From the NCBI GenBank assembly GCA_026874595.1, contig CM049317.1, forward strand, positions 13,570,882-13,634,881: a stretch of DNA of 64,000 bases, given 5' to 3'. Under the pieces are notes generated by a model. The model made no database searches. It worked only from the letters and a program-made list of their open reading frames with translations, and was not told the DNA's origin. The number at the start of each line of letters is the position of its first letter. Within the stretch, counting starts at the first letter, position 1. Below are positions 13,301 to 23,625 of the stretch, piece after piece. The translations under genes were made by a program, and so were the position numbers. Origin of the DNA: Sipunculus nudus (Eukaryota; Annelida; Sipuncula; Golfingiida; Sipunculidae).

Positions 13301-15686
13301 CAGGTATTTTAGATCTCCTTCGCTTTAACTGCTGCTTTGTATATCAATATTATCCCAGTTTCACCACCAGGGCCAGGCACAGAGCAAAGTATTGTAATCT
13401 GACCAATGAGGGTGTGGTATCACATTGTGCATATAACTCCAATCGCAAGTTTTAAACCTGCCACACCCTGCTCTTGATGGTCTGATTCTTGGCACTGTGC
13501 AAGCCGTGGTGTTGAGACCCCAACAAACAGAGCAGCATTTAAATTTTTAACCAAATGAAATCTTGAATGCCTGCAGTGTATAACCACAGCACAAAGAGAG
13601 ATTACAAATACAGATTCATAAATTACAGTCAAGGTCAAGAGATCCTGAAGAAAACTAGAAGAGGTCCTTTTTGAGGTCTACAAAAAAACAGAAATCAAAT
13701 CTGAGGGGAGAAAATATTGACTACCTCAAAGTTTGGGGTTCACAAAAATCCTAGTTTTTTTTTAAGAATTATCCTTAAAGATCAAGTTCACTGGTTTTTA
13801 ATTCATCTAAGAATTTTGTAGAAAACATTGACAGCATTCACAAAAAAAAATTATTTTGGTTGATTTGACGTTGAAGATAAAGGTCAAGGTCACTGGTTTT
13901 CAAACTTATCTGACAGATTTGAAGAACAAATTTAATTATCAAACTTCACAACATAATACTGAATGGTTCAAGCTAGTGTTCACAAAAAATTTCTATTTTG
14001 GCTGATTTTACCTTGAAGATGAAGGTCAAGGTCATCAGTTTTTAAACACCTCTGTGTTTTGATGGAGATAAGTCACACATCAAATTTCATAAAAATAGAA
14101 TTGACTGGTTCAAAAATTATAGCATTCACAGTATACCTTGGGTTATGTGACCTTGAGGTTTGAGTTTTGTAAATCATCAGAGATTTTGGTAGAAACAATT
14201 CAAATTTCATTGGCAGACAATCTGAAATAAGTACTAGAACACTACTTGTTATGGAACTAGAATACAGGTAGTCAACAAGCGACTATGTGTATCCGCCAAA
14301 ATAAGAGTGGAACGGGTGAAGAGAGGCATGGATTGAGGGGCAAGGGGAAATAGAGTAAGGTGTGTTGCATATTAGCATGGATGTCTGCAGCCGAAATGTG
14401 TATGTTGGTTGAGCATCCTACCACAAAATCCAGAAAGCTGTCCAAGTTGTATACATATGCAAAATTTAAGGCAGATAAGTCAAACCACTACATATATATG
14501 AGCGATTTTATCCCACAGCAGACAAACAGAAGGACTTGTGCAAAAATGGTGGCAGGTGGTGCCACCAATTTTGTGTATGATTAAGAGCTATGTGAGATCT
14601 AAACACATGCAAATTTCAAGGCGATATGTCCAACCAGTCCTGAGATAAAAGCCTGAATGTCTGCAGCATTAACATAAATGTAGGTGGTGCCACCTGCTAA
14701 AAAAATCAAGAAAGTTATCAAAGATGTATAAACATGCAAACTTTTGGAAGATTAGTCAAACCATTACTGACATATGAGTGATTTTAGCCTACGGCAGACA
14801 AACAGACAGACGTTGTGCAAAAATGGTTGCAGTTGGCCCCTCCAGTTTTGTGTATGATAAAGAGCTATGTGATATCTATACACATGCAAATTTTGGCCCA
14901 ATCAGTCATACTGTTCCTGAGATATGAGTTTGGATGTCTGCAGCGTAAACTAGAATGTAGGTGGCACCACCTGTAATAAAAATCAAGAAATCTATCCATG
15001 ATGTATAAACCTGCAAAATTTTAGGCAGATATGCCACCAGTTTTGCGTATGATAAAAAGCTATGTGAAATCTATACACATGGAAATTTTCAGGAAGATAC
15101 GTCAAACAAATCCGGAGATATAATCATCGATGTCTGCAGCATGAACTAGAGTGAAGGTGGCGCCACCTGTCATAAAATCAAGAAAGCTATCCAGGATATA
15201 TAAGCATGCCAAATTTCAGGTGAATTAGTCAAACCAGTGCAGACATATGAGTGATTTAACCCAAGGCAAAGGAACAGATGGACACTGTGCAAACATGGTT
15301 GCAGGTGGCGCCACCATTATTTGTGTATGTTACAAAGCTATCCAAGGGCTACATTTGTGCAAATTTTTTTTCCTGATCGGACAAACAGTTCCCAAGATGT
15401 GTGGGTTTATGTGTGGAAACAGACGCACAAATGGACGCTGGGCAGAGAGGAAAGGTCAGAGGTCAACGCCGATTGGTTAGGCAGCAGTTCACATGTGACC
15501 CGATAATTGGTGTAAGTTTTAGGAAAAATCAGTCCAGTAGTCTCAGAGGAGTTCTCTGGAAACGAACCAAATCTTCGTTTTGGCGGATAAAATTATCTGC
15601 AAACAGCCAGGTACAAATCTTCATATCTCACCTGGTTTTCCTCCGACCTCTAGGTCAAAGAAGCATCGTGGACGCACACCCTCCAT
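1331..15686 (-). CDS. Large nuclear-type cyclophilin (peptidyl-prolyl cis-trans isomerase, PPIG/NKTR-like), seven exons, 3' end beyond the window
   Basis: Join of 15632-15686, 13009-13083, 6469-6576, 4199-4243, 2815-2902, 2143-2172 and 1331-1476 on the minus strand. All introns are GT-AG and all phases match, giving 182 codons plus one base. The product is a full cyclophilin domain: [20 protein letters not shown] at the start, [15 protein letters not shown] (catalytic Arg about residue 65), [40 protein letters not shown] and a closing NCGEL. This enzyme class speeds prolyl isomerisation. The GKPLHYQGS insertion and the His at about 131, where cyclophilin A has the cyclosporin-contacting Trp, match the PPIG/NKTR/Cyp40 group. 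PPIG and NKTR carry a long Arg/Ser-rich tail that binds splicing machinery; here the last exon ends at a donor in phase 1, so a tail probably lies left of the window. I could not find it in 1-1330. The ATG at 15686 sits just before the conserved start. PPIG and NKTR cannot be separated from this part. Confidence 0.93.
2143..2172 (-). CDS. Cyclophilin exon 6 (30-bp micro-exon)
   Basis: Thirty bases between tttcag|TTTAACC and GATGG|gtaagt. Encodes the end of Ile then LTKPAPHLD and two bases of Gly. It is identified by phase and by filling the gap between NGSQFFI and HVVFGQ. It is short enough for automatic predictors to miss. Confidence 0.88.
2815..2902 (-). CDS. Cyclophilin exon 5
   Basis: Acceptor ttgcag|ATGAAG and donor TTCAT|gtaagg. 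Encodes [20 protein letters not shown] and then KDTNGSQFF, plus two bases of the next Ile. Reading through the donor meets a stop at once, so splicing is needed for the open frame. 88 bp, phase 1 in, phase 2 out. Confidence 0.92.
2938..3312 (-). mobile_element. tRNA-derived SINE, diverged copy
   Basis: Matches the 48-kb SINE from the tail (gaggtaaccacctccatgct) through acaggcctggtgactactgc-like sequence to the head (ttgagtcctgtgctcc, gagccagagaagcc). A second partial copy of the middle follows at about 3370-3540. It lies in a cyclophilin intron. Confidence 0.6.
4199..4243 (-). CDS. Cyclophilin exon 4
   Basis: A 45-bp exon between ttgcag|GTAATG and CCAG|gtaagt. Encodes [15 protein letters not shown], the conserved glycine-rich loop. 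Phase 1 in and out. Confidence 0.9.
4440..4720 (+). repeat. Family C fragment (two core units)
   Basis: Two units begin with tgacctctgacct at 4449 and 4588. No terminal hairpin is present, so the copy is truncated. Confidence 0.55.
4800..5115. repeat. Family D-related sequence, truncated
   Basis: Carries gtaatcagaccaatgagagg and cattgtgcatccagctcc, and ends tacaaagcagcggttaaacg, matching family D halves. It stops a few bases before the family B element at 5124. Confidence 0.5.
5124..6294 (+). mobile_element. Family B non-autonomous Helitron/Helentron-like element (HINE), copy 1
   Basis: The 5' end reads TTGTATCCGCCAAAAC after host A. The 3' side has an inverted copy of that motif (ggcggatacac), then a hairpin (GTCG/CGAC type, about 6254-6284) and the terminus CTAG followed by host T. 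The core carries GGTGGCGCCACC at 5430, 5579, 5708, 5857 and 5986, and a one-base variant at 6135. No coding capacity. It lies in the cyclophilin intron between exons 3 and 4, next to family C sequence on the right. Confidence 0.75.
6469..6576 (-). CDS. Cyclophilin exon 3 (catalytic Arg)
   Basis: Acceptor ttacag|GTGAG and donor GAAG|gtcagt. Encodes [18 protein letters not shown] followed by the active-site block [18 protein letters not shown]. Phase 1 in and out; 108 bp. Confidence 0.93.
6697..11791 (+). mobile_element. Family A pearl/HINE-like repeat block in cyclophilin intron 2
   Basis: Starts with the 5' signature acaagagacccatgggtcac at about 6698 and again at 7686. The 3' signature (ACGG-type tract, then actatagctcagatgactta and cagctgagctaaaa) ends at about 9530 and 11790. 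The 5' GCTCAGCTGA and 3' TCAGCTGAGC are inverted copies. Inside are degenerate units of several hundred bases carrying a phrase like ttatgtttgggcccataact near 9136, 10698 and 11389. 7685-9530 looks like one complete element. No credible gene. G-runs occur at about 8676 and at 10283-10317. Confidence 0.65.
10283..10317. repeat. 35-base G homopolymer
   Basis: Uninterrupted G-run inside the family A block; the related segment at 56587 has a shorter run. Other runs of 12 or more lie near 8676, 23626, 27755, 28937, 57969 and 62729, and C-runs near 2537, 18184, 23697 and 24414. The frames they create (poly-Gly, poly-Pro) are not genes. Confidence 0.9.
11800..13008. other. Cyclophilin intron 2, AT-rich, nothing recognised
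   Basis: No repeat family boundary, RNA gene or credible exon seen between the family A block and exon 2. Confidence 0.6.
13009..13083 (-). CDS. Cyclophilin exon 2
   Basis: Acceptor cacag|CGGG and donor ACAG|gtagga. Encodes the second and third strands and first helix, including [19 protein letters not shown]. Phase 1 in and phase 1 out; 75 bp. Confidence 0.9.
13295..13579. mobile_element. Family D fold-back MITE
   Basis: Bounded by inverted ACACTGCAGG / CCTGCAGTGT between tat and ata. The interior (tttaactgctgctttgtata, gtaatctgaccaatgag) recurs in the copies at 42290 and, less complete, at about 4800-5100 and 62330-62560. Non-coding. It lies in cyclophilin intron 1. Confidence 0.6.
14257..15595 (-). 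mobile_element. Family B Helitron-like element, copy 2
   Basis: Same structure in opposite orientation: CTAG terminus at 14257-14260, the GTAGTC...GACTAT hairpin, gtatccgccaaaat, a degenerate core with several ggtggygccacc sites, and the 5' end ttggcggataaaatt near 15595. It ends 36 bp from the exon 1 donor of the cyclophilin gene. It is more diverged than copies 1 and 3, so probably older. Confidence 0.72.
15632..15686 (-). CDS. Cyclophilin exon 1 (start codon)
   Basis: Encodes [18 protein letters not shown] plus one base of the next codon. The donor reads CAG|gtgaga. The right boundary given is the ATG; the 5' UTR extends further right but its end is not visible. A Helitron-like element ends only 36 bp inside the following intron. 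Confidence 0.9.
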
Positions 15687-15689
15687 GGC

Positions 15690-16650
15690 TTCTTATGCTG
15701 CAAAAGAAAAAAAAAAAGTAATATAATTTATATACAAATACATCATCCTTCTGCTAGAGGTCTTCTCTACTCAAAATAAACCTTTCCTGACAGGCACTGT
15801 GTGATGACCTGGACTAATTTCAAGGAAACATCTTCTATTTATATTGTGGTTGGCTTCATATTCGCAAGGCTGAAACTTCACGATTTCTAAATGTTTAAAT
15901 GTTTTGCGAGGGTTTCATTTTTTTGTGTGATTGCACCAGAATCTATGAAATCCAAGTACAATAATATTTACATTTACATTTATTATAAAATAAAAATAAA
16001 TCCCACAATACCTAACTCATTACTGTTATGGTCATTGTATTATAACCTGTCTCGTAATCAATGTTTTGATTAAGCGTCTGTATAAGAAGGTTGCGATACC
16101 ATCCACAGAATATGTTGTTGATTTACAAACCTTGTTTTCAGAGGTGTGATAATTAATTCTTTTGTGCAGAATCTGCAGATGCATCATATCCTCTTGTTAT
16201 CCTCGATAAAAGGGCAGCTTATTCCCGAGGGTTCATATTCACAATTATATCCCATTAGTGAATATCGCTAAAATAAAACCCTTGCAAACAAAAAGGCAAC
16301 CACAATATTTCATGTGTATGCTTAAAAGATACACTTTTTCTGTGAAGTCCTTACCAAAATAACATCCATGTTTATGTAATTTGCCTTGAAACTGTGAAAC
16401 AATTCTAATCCAACTTATCTGAATGGACCACATTCCCGTCTTCAATACACTGGTTACCTACACTGTTGGTGTATCCAGAAGCTGAGGTGCATTGTGGGGG
16501 TAAGATTGTGATTACCACAAACCCTAAACAGTAGAATCATACTCATTAGCCTGCGCCTGCACAGTGCGACAAACATATTTCTTAAGATGGCACAGACTAC
16601 TAAACCCGAGTGAAAGAACCACACAAAAAAGAACACAATATTATTAAGTC
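15690..16650. other. Region upstream of the cyclophilin start codon
   Basis: Should contain the 5' UTR and promoter. I see no clear TATA box or CpG-rich core. The sequence is AT-rich with a short ata/tat run near 15975. Confidence 0.4.
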
Positions 16651-16659
16651 TAAAGGATC

Positions 16660-16842
16660 CAAGGTTTTCTATCAGGGAAGTGGGTATTCCAGATATTATA
16701 ACATATAGTAAGTCTGTTAGACAAAATCTCTAAGGTTCTATCAAAGTTTCACCATACTGTCTTCCTGAGGTGCTAACTATGATCCAACACGAGATCTCCT
16801 GCTTCAAAGTCCAATGTCTTAACCACCATGCAATGTCAAAAC
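16660..16842 (-). mobile_element. Possible second tRNA-derived SINE type
   Basis: Minus-strand head GCATGGTGGTTAAGACATTG with a GTGTTGGATC B-box-like motif 30 bases on. The 3' limit is unclear. The adjacent right flank is the TA-MITE at 16861. Confidence 0.45.
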
Positions 16843-16860
16843 CCTTACAGTAATAAAATA

Positions 16861-17045
16861 CAGTGAAACCTGTGTAATAGCCTTTTACTACCAAAAGGAC
16901 AACCTGTGGGACTGGCCAAAAGTTGTCTTATTCACAAGTGGTCTTATGGTCTTATTAGAAAGGTCAGTTATAAGCAATGTGAATTCATTCCGTCCACTCA
17001 AGGGTGGTCATAATAGATAGGTGGTCTTTCAGACGGGTTCCACTC
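16861..17045. mobile_element. TA-flanked MITE (Tc1/mariner or pogo type), copy 1
   Basis: Starts TA|CAGTGAAACCTGTGTAAT and ends GGTTCCACTC|TA. Internal gtggtcttat phrases match the copy at 46520. 185 bp, non-coding. Confidence 0.6.
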
Positions 17046-17069
17046 TATATTATAAAAGAATGTAGGAAG

Positions 17070-17231
17070 TTTTGGACACAGACGTTCCGGACTAGGACAT
17101 TCAGAACTAGGACTTTTCGGACAGGCCTTTTTGCAAGGGAGGACATGTCCGAAATGTCCTCCCTTGCAAAAAGACCTGTCTGAAATGTCCGAGTCCGGAA
17201 TGTCCTAGTCCGGAACATCTGTGTCCGAAAC
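17070..17231. repeat. 162-bp near-perfect fold-back (inverted repeat, 7-nt loop)
   Basis: The left arm (gttttggacacagacgttcc ... ttgcaagggaggacat) pairs with the right arm (atgtcctcccttgcaaaaag ... ggaacatctgtgtccgaaac) around the loop gtccgaa at 17147-17153. Arms are about 77 bp with few mismatches. The short word ggac/gtcc recurs throughout. It starts 25 bp after the MITE that ends at 17045. Confidence 0.8.
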
Positions 17232-17239
17232 ATCTGTCT

Positions 17240-18960
17240 ACTATTATAAAATACAACTCCAATTCAAAACATGGCTTTAGATGGGCAGTATTTACAATTT
17301 CAGAAGACTGGAACATCACTGCACATTAAGTTTAAAGTAGGCTTAACTGTCAACTCAAAATTATTGTGTGACCAGGTATCAAGAAGCACAAACACAGATC
17401 TATCATTCTCAGAGACAAATGACAATTGGTCTTGTGATTTAGCATTGATATACTTTTGTTTTTCACTGAAATCTGTCTTAATAACTCTTATTTAGATTAG
17501 ATTTTCAAAAATAATTTTATCATATAAAAATGTAGTAAGTGTTTTAAATCTTTGAAACCATTTTGTAACTTTCCTACTTTCTTATGTCTCAATGGGCCCG
17601 ATTCACTGTGCTATCACACCTGGTAATCAGATTCCCATATATCTGCGAATCACAAGGCAGCAAGTCTGATCCAACCCAAGGCTGGGGCCAGGTACCTAGG
17701 TACAAGTACTTGTGAAATGGTCAGTTACACTCCCAATTTTTAAGTACCTATGTACAGGTCCAGGTACTTTAGAAAGTACCTACGTACAGACACATTTACA
17801 TTTCAAAGGCATAATTGCATAAATTTCATCTAGATTTGTGATAATAAGTCATAGTATAATGGCAGAATATATTATTAAAAAGTATTAAATGATCACTCCC
17901 TATGTCTTCCACCTTTAGTAAAAGTGAAGAATATACAAAGTTCTGCCAAGGATTCCAGGATATAATATGTATTTTTCAATTCTTCATTCACTCTTCACCA
18001 GTATTCTGTGTATATACTAGACAACTTTAAACATGGGCCATGAGAGCAACCCTGTTTATATCCTTTGCTGGTTGCCCTTTACTTGTGCTGATAATGTCCA
18101 ATGAACTTCCGGTTAAGAAGCTTTGAGGTGACCAGCTACAGGGTTCTGGCTAGGAAGAACCCTGAGCTAGCCAGCTTACTAGCCCCCCCCCCCCCCTTCA
18201 AAGGGATAAATGCCTGGTAATCAGCCCTACAGGGGCAGGTAATTTAGGTAGCTGCCTGTAAGCCAACAGACCTGATGCCACCAAGCCAAACAGGGAGCCA
18301 TGCAAGACTGACTTGAGGAAAGCCACAGCACCCACAGCCACAAAGGCAGGCAAAAGCAGCATGCATTCCCTCCATCAATCCTAGCAGCGGAGACCCAGCC
18401 ATGCCAATCAAGAGCAGAACTCGATCAATGAAATGACAGAACTTCGAGACGAATGCCATTTTATACTTGCAGTTTCTGTCATTTAGACAACATTAGCAAG
18501 TTTTTTCTTCATAAGCTGTTGGAACTGGAAAAAGTGGGTGTTATTAATAGAGATCTGTGCAGTGTACCAGTCAATCACTCGCAACAAGTTCAAAATGTAT
18601 TTGTTAAAATCATGGCGGGCTTACAAGGATCTTTAGGGGATTGAGGTAAGAATGTGGTAATATTGCCAGAAAGACTCATTTACAACACAAAAGGATATAT
18701 TTCGATGGGTATATTTGACACTTTTAGTGTTTTTTTTGTGACTTAAACCATTTCATTGCAAGGCCTAATTGTACAGGTCATTCCAACAACTGTGATTGTA
18801 TCACAGTTGTGGATTCAGCAACAAGTTATGCATGTACTAATACTTCCTGGAATTCTCATTACAGGTTCGCCACTAGATGGAGACACATGTGCAAATGACA
18901 TACATACAAACTAACATGACTATGTTAACATTAAGTGGAGTTTTTTGGTTGACTAAAACA
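17240..18960. other. No gene recognised
   Basis: Holds a ggtacctaggtac-rich patch at 17690-17800, a C-run at 18184 and a short perfect hairpin at about 18785-18811 (caactgtgat/atcacagttg). An exon-like block 18472-18645 (ttgcag before, gaggtaag after) ends in a stop and has no recognisable protein match. Confidence 0.4.
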
Positions 18961-18965
18961 GCAGC

Positions 18966-20567
18966 TTAGACATAGGGATATATTGGCTACAGTTGGTGTC
19001 GGCCACTGGTCTCAAACCGACCATGTCGGCCGCCAGCTCAAATGAGCCACAGACCGAGTGCTGACGCTTACTTGTCAACCATGGGCCGCGATTTTGAACG
19101 GAGAGCACCATTTCAACCACTGGGCCCCTCATCACTAAGTGCATAAGCCCCAGTAGTTTGGTGTTTATATTTTTCCCTTTATTTTACTGAGGGACATGCT
19201 CTGATTATTTTCGAGATGCATATAATTTCTCTGAGATTTCAGTGAGATACAATGATTTATTTTAGATGCTGTGATGGTTTTTAGGGCAGCAAATAACGTC
19301 AACGTACATGATTTACTATTATTTTTTTATTTTATTAACTGTGTATAATGGGTAATATGTGTTTCTGAAGTGTGCAGGTTTGTGTGAGGCGCATGGAGTA
19401 TTAAATATATGTGTAAGTTATATAAAGGAAGTGGCTAAACAGCTGGCAGGGTGCTGGCAATTTAGTCCACAGGCTAAACAGCCGGCAGGGGAAATTGACC
19501 TTGCTGGCAGTCTATCCCACAGGCTTAACTGCCGGCAAATTAATGTATGCTCTATTTCAGTGTTATAATCTGTACTTTCCATTGTTATTTCGACAGTGAG
19601 CTGACAATATAGTGCAAACTTACCAAATTAACTGTTTTGCTGGTCTATATGCAATAAGTATTTTGAGTACTAATGAGAAGGTATTAAAGGTGCACATTTG
19701 TGATATTTACAGGGTAGTTTCATATAAATATTCTGATAAAACATGTAATATTTACAGGATATTTTATAGATTTTGTGATAAAAATATGCCAGAAATGTGA
19801 ATGTGTGTCCAGAGACTGTTTATATGTTATACACTAGTGTGCTTATGAGCAAACAAATAATAAGTGTGTGAAAACAAACAACTCAGGATATGTCAAATAT
19901 ATGGTCAAAGGATAAGCTAATTACTTGATTAGAGATAGAATCAATAATCAAACAATCTTACACCACACCCAATTAAAGCCGTGGATCCTGGCTATTGTGT
20001 TGTGAGATAATGCAAGAAATATCCCAACCAAATGGCATTACTTACAAAAGACTATCAAAATATCTAATTTGGTAAGTCAGCACTATATTGTCAGCTTATT
20101 GTCAAAATAAATAATTTAATAATAATGGAGAGTAGGGAGTATCACACTGAAATAGAGCATACAATGTTACATTCATTTGCCAAAAGTTCAGCCAGTGGGC
20201 TAGCCTGCAGGCAAGGTCAATATTCCCTGCCGGCTGTAGAGCCTGTGGACTAAACTGCCCGCACCCTGACGGCTGTTTAGCCGCTTCCTTATATAAACAT
20301 AATATTAAAAAGTGATACCTGTGAAAATACCAAAAATATGTAGTTTTTACTGACAGGCTTATATGCATTAAGTGATGAGGGGCCCAGCGGCTGAAATGGT
20401 GCTCTCTAGTTCACATCGAGGCAGATATGGTTTACCAGACAGGGTCAGTGCCTGTCTGCGACTCATTTTTGCTGGCGGCCGAAATTGCCTGGCACTGACT
20501 GCTGGCAGCCGACATGGCCGGCTTACAGCCGGTGGCCAATATCAACGGCGGCCGATATGTCCCTTAA
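18966..20567. mobile_element. Large fold-back element, about 1.6 kb
   Basis: Left arm 18966-19628 and right arm 20066-20567 are inverted copies. Examples: actgggcccctcatcactaa (left) versus ttaagtgatgaggggcccag (right); gctgacaatatagtgc versus gcactatattgtcagc; and the cggccg-rich outer parts. The outer ends are near ttagacataggg and cgatatgtcccttaa. The 440-bp loop is AT-rich with no gene. The arms differ in length, so it is partly degraded. Confidence 0.7.
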
Positions 20568-20886
20568 CCCTGGTTTTGCTCTCTAACCTGTAGGACAGAT
20601 TCTATACTATAGTCGCTCCCCCCCCCAAAAAAAATATCAAAACATAAAAAAGGATATTTAAAAATAGCCCTCGATACTGGATATCACCGTATGTAATGCA
20701 GTTAAGTAATGCTGTTGAAACAAAAAATTATAACCCACCAACCAGCAAATGCAAGTTAGATTTATGTTCCAAAAACTGATCTTTGGATATATGTAAGCAC
20801 TAAGTGTGAAACATTTATTCATACTGAGCGATAATCGGAGGACTCGGCAAAAAGTGCCAAGGGACCTTTGACAGCTCATACTACTT

Positions 20887-21515
20887 ACTATAATCCGTTC
20901 CTGTACCCCTGTCCACCTGATTTTTCGCGATTATCTCTACATAAGACAAACTTTGCAAACAAAATTTGCACCATTGGCATAAAGAGGCAAAAGCGTAATT
21001 TTTGGTACCTTACCTGCTACGATATAAATATTATTTACTTTACGGCCTGGTTGACATGTCTCGAATATATCCGTGGTTCATGGCGTCCCTAATATGTGGC
21101 CATTGTTTGTCCTCCTTGGATATGGATAAAAAGTAATGTGACGTAACAGTGAAGCGCGTGCACGCGGAGAATACAAGTCTCACTGTAAACAGGGTAAGGC
21201 AGCTCTTGATTATTGGTTCCGTGAATGTTTGTGCCTCTTTAGTACGTCACGTCTATTATGACGTCATCACTATCCCCTGATATGCTCATTCAACAGATTA
21301 GTGGCAAGATGTCGCTAAAGAATAGACTAGTTTCTCATAAAATGGTTTTAAATTGTTTAAAGGAAAATTACACAAGGTAGGCTATTATTTCCATAACAGT
21401 TAATTACGCTTTTTCCTCTTTCTTCCCCAAGGTCAAACAGTTTTGGCGTTCTTTGATTCACAAATAAATAATCGCGAAAAAACAGGTGGACAGGGGTACT
21501 GGAACGGATTATAGT
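20887..21515. mobile_element. 629-bp element with ~48-bp terminal inverted repeats
   Basis: The left end begins ACTATAATCCGTTCC and the right end closes with GGAACGGATTATAGT. The arms match for about 48 bp with only a few differences, through a cgcgattat motif. The interior has no open frame. It includes a perfect CRE (TGACGTCA, 21259-21266) and tgacgtaac near 21138. No certain target duplication (catactactt versus catagccatt is only a weak match). Confidence 0.7.
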
Positions 21516-21519
21516 CATA

Positions 21520-22228
21520 GCCATTACGACAATATGGAAATCGAAGCAAGTTGTAGATCTATCACTGAAACCTTTCACTGCAAGAAAACGGCACATTACA
21601 TCAGGATATGTAATATTAAATCCTGTCTGTGACTGTTATTTTTAATACAAAACACAGGCTAACAGTAACATAATCAGTTCTGATCCAGTGATCTGGCTTG
21701 GCGTCAGTAACTCTCAAATGCCGCCTCGAGGGCCGGACATCAGTTGACGCGAGAGGGCGCTCACCGCAGTATATGTTCTAACATGAGTCAATTTCTGTTT
21801 AATTTGAGATTCAATCTATACTTTAAGCCAGGTATAAAGTTCTAGATATATATTTTGAACTCACTCGGTTGAAAGGAACCTCTCCTTGTCACCGCACGCC
21901 GCTAACAGGAAGTAGCCGAAACGGTAAAATAACTGACCCGTTCGGCATGTTCAAAGACTGCTGCTCCTTTTAATATGATCATTTATGTATTTATTTTAAA
22001 TAAAGATAAATCTATCATTTCGATTTTAGAATTATTTTCTTATTAATATGAATAAGCAGTTAAAAGGGGAAAGACGACATAGACAGTGAAGACGTTTTGT
22101 TATCAAGCCAATCAAAATGCCACGCCCCCATCTTTCAATCAATGATCTGGTAACGTGCACATAAACAGAGCTCTAAAGCAAAACCGGCATCAGTTGTCAT
22201 CCATTTGCATACTGGCACATGATGCCCG

Positions 22229-22285
<57 letters not shown>

Positions 22286-23265
22286 ATTCGTGTGTGTGTG
22301 TGTAATATTTAAACTTTGAACTTAGACTAATTCATTTAATATATAGCGCCTAATTTTATATGTATACATTTTCAGTGACGCTTAACTAAAATACTAAAAT
22401 AAATTATGACAGAACTGTCAGAAGAGTTCAAATTTAATAAAAACTAAAATAAATTGTTCTAAACCTGAGATTGCCTTGATCCATGCATTTAGCATGTTCG
22501 GGTGGTTACGTTCTTTAGAATGTGGTCATTAGCAAATCTATTCCATCGGGTAAAATTTCAGTGTGCCAACACAGGCCAAAAAGAAAACTGGACCTGAGCA
22601 ACTGCCCTGAAACAGTCCAAGTTGGAGGTCTCTAGGTGTTGAATAATGTTTTGCGAAATTTATTTTACACGTCCTTGGTCTGAAGTATCTGCATATCTAT
22701 ACCAAGTGCCGTTTCACAATCATCAAATCTTTTTTAAGACATCTATAGCAAGATTCCGTGATGAACGGTGTCAAACGCCGCTGATAAACCAATTGCTTGT
22801 AACATTTTTAAACAGTTCAACTATAGTCGCTGAGTGAGGCAGACATTCATTTTTGAGCTTGGACAATTTCACCGTTTTTATACGGACCACGCATATACGC
22901 TCTTTGGATCCGGAATGCAAATACGTATTTATAGAAAACTACCTTTACACAGCAGCAGCATGCCATAAGCTTGGCGCTGTGCATGATGCATTTTTTTTAA
23001 CCAACGGTTATTTCCAATTACCAATTGTAACCATAGTTCTTTTACCAGTTCGCCGAAGGATACGCCGATCTTGGCCAAATGAAGTGCATTTTAAGTCTTT
23101 AACTGAACCAATGATTTGAATACACCCCTGTTTATTAAATTTAATATAGGTGTATAACGTCTACCAAACAGGCCTGGTCCGAAGTGGTCACAGTGCCGGA
23201 GCCAGGATGGCTATCGCCTACCCTTAAATTTTCAGACAGATGGTATTAGGGTACGTTCCATGTGC
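21520..23265. other. No gene recognised
   Basis: AT-rich except for a CpG-containing patch near 21700-21950. Contains the microsatellites at 22236-22302. Short open frames at 22646-23119 show no domain. Confidence 0.5.
22236..22302. repeat. (TA)n and (TG)n microsatellites
   Basis: About 23 TA units to 22282, then tgtattcg and about six TG units. Confidence 0.9.
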
Positions 23266-23269
23266 GCGT

Positions 23270-23496
23270 ATTTGTGCGTATATGCGTGAACTGGCAGACT
23301 AAATGAGATTTTGCCTTTAATCGAACTCGGGTGAGATAATCTACTGTTAAGTAGTAATGGTGAGCTTCGTGAAAATCTATCAAAGCGTTGGTATAAGTTA
23401 TTGCGGCGACACTAAAAGTTAACGGACGGACGGACAGATGGATGGAAGGAGGGACTTTGGGTACACCATTATATGTCCCGTCCTAGACGGGCGTAA
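23270..23496 (+). mobile_element. Family C 3' portion joined to a family A 5' end
   Basis: Ends with gacggacggacagatggatg and cccgtcctagacgggcgtaa, a clean 6-bp-stem hairpin. It is followed at once by the family A start (acaagggactcatgcatggg) at about 23498. Confidence 0.6.
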
Positions 23497-23625
23497 AAAC
23501 AAGGGACTCATGCATGGGTCACGGCGCTCAGCTGATTGTGACAGTTATAACTGCATCACCATAGATTTTTTAAAGTTGCAATAAAAATACAATCCTCAGT
23601 GCTCAGGAACTAGGGCTCAATGACT

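Noticed and set aside
15247-15721. Overlapping plus-strand frames of 60-106 codons (and matching ones at 52275-53128 and, reversed, at 5155-5773)
   Set aside because: They lie inside family B core repeats and read the palindrome array in several frames at once. They are shadows of the repeat, not transposase.
17045-17233. Frame with repeated RTFRT-type peptide
   Set aside because: An artefact of the ggac/gtcc word repeats in the fold-back.
18473-18645. Possible exon with ttgcag acceptor and gaggtaag donor on the plus strand
   Set aside because: The open frame ends in a stop just before the donor and shows no known domain; kept only as a note on the gene-poor stretch.
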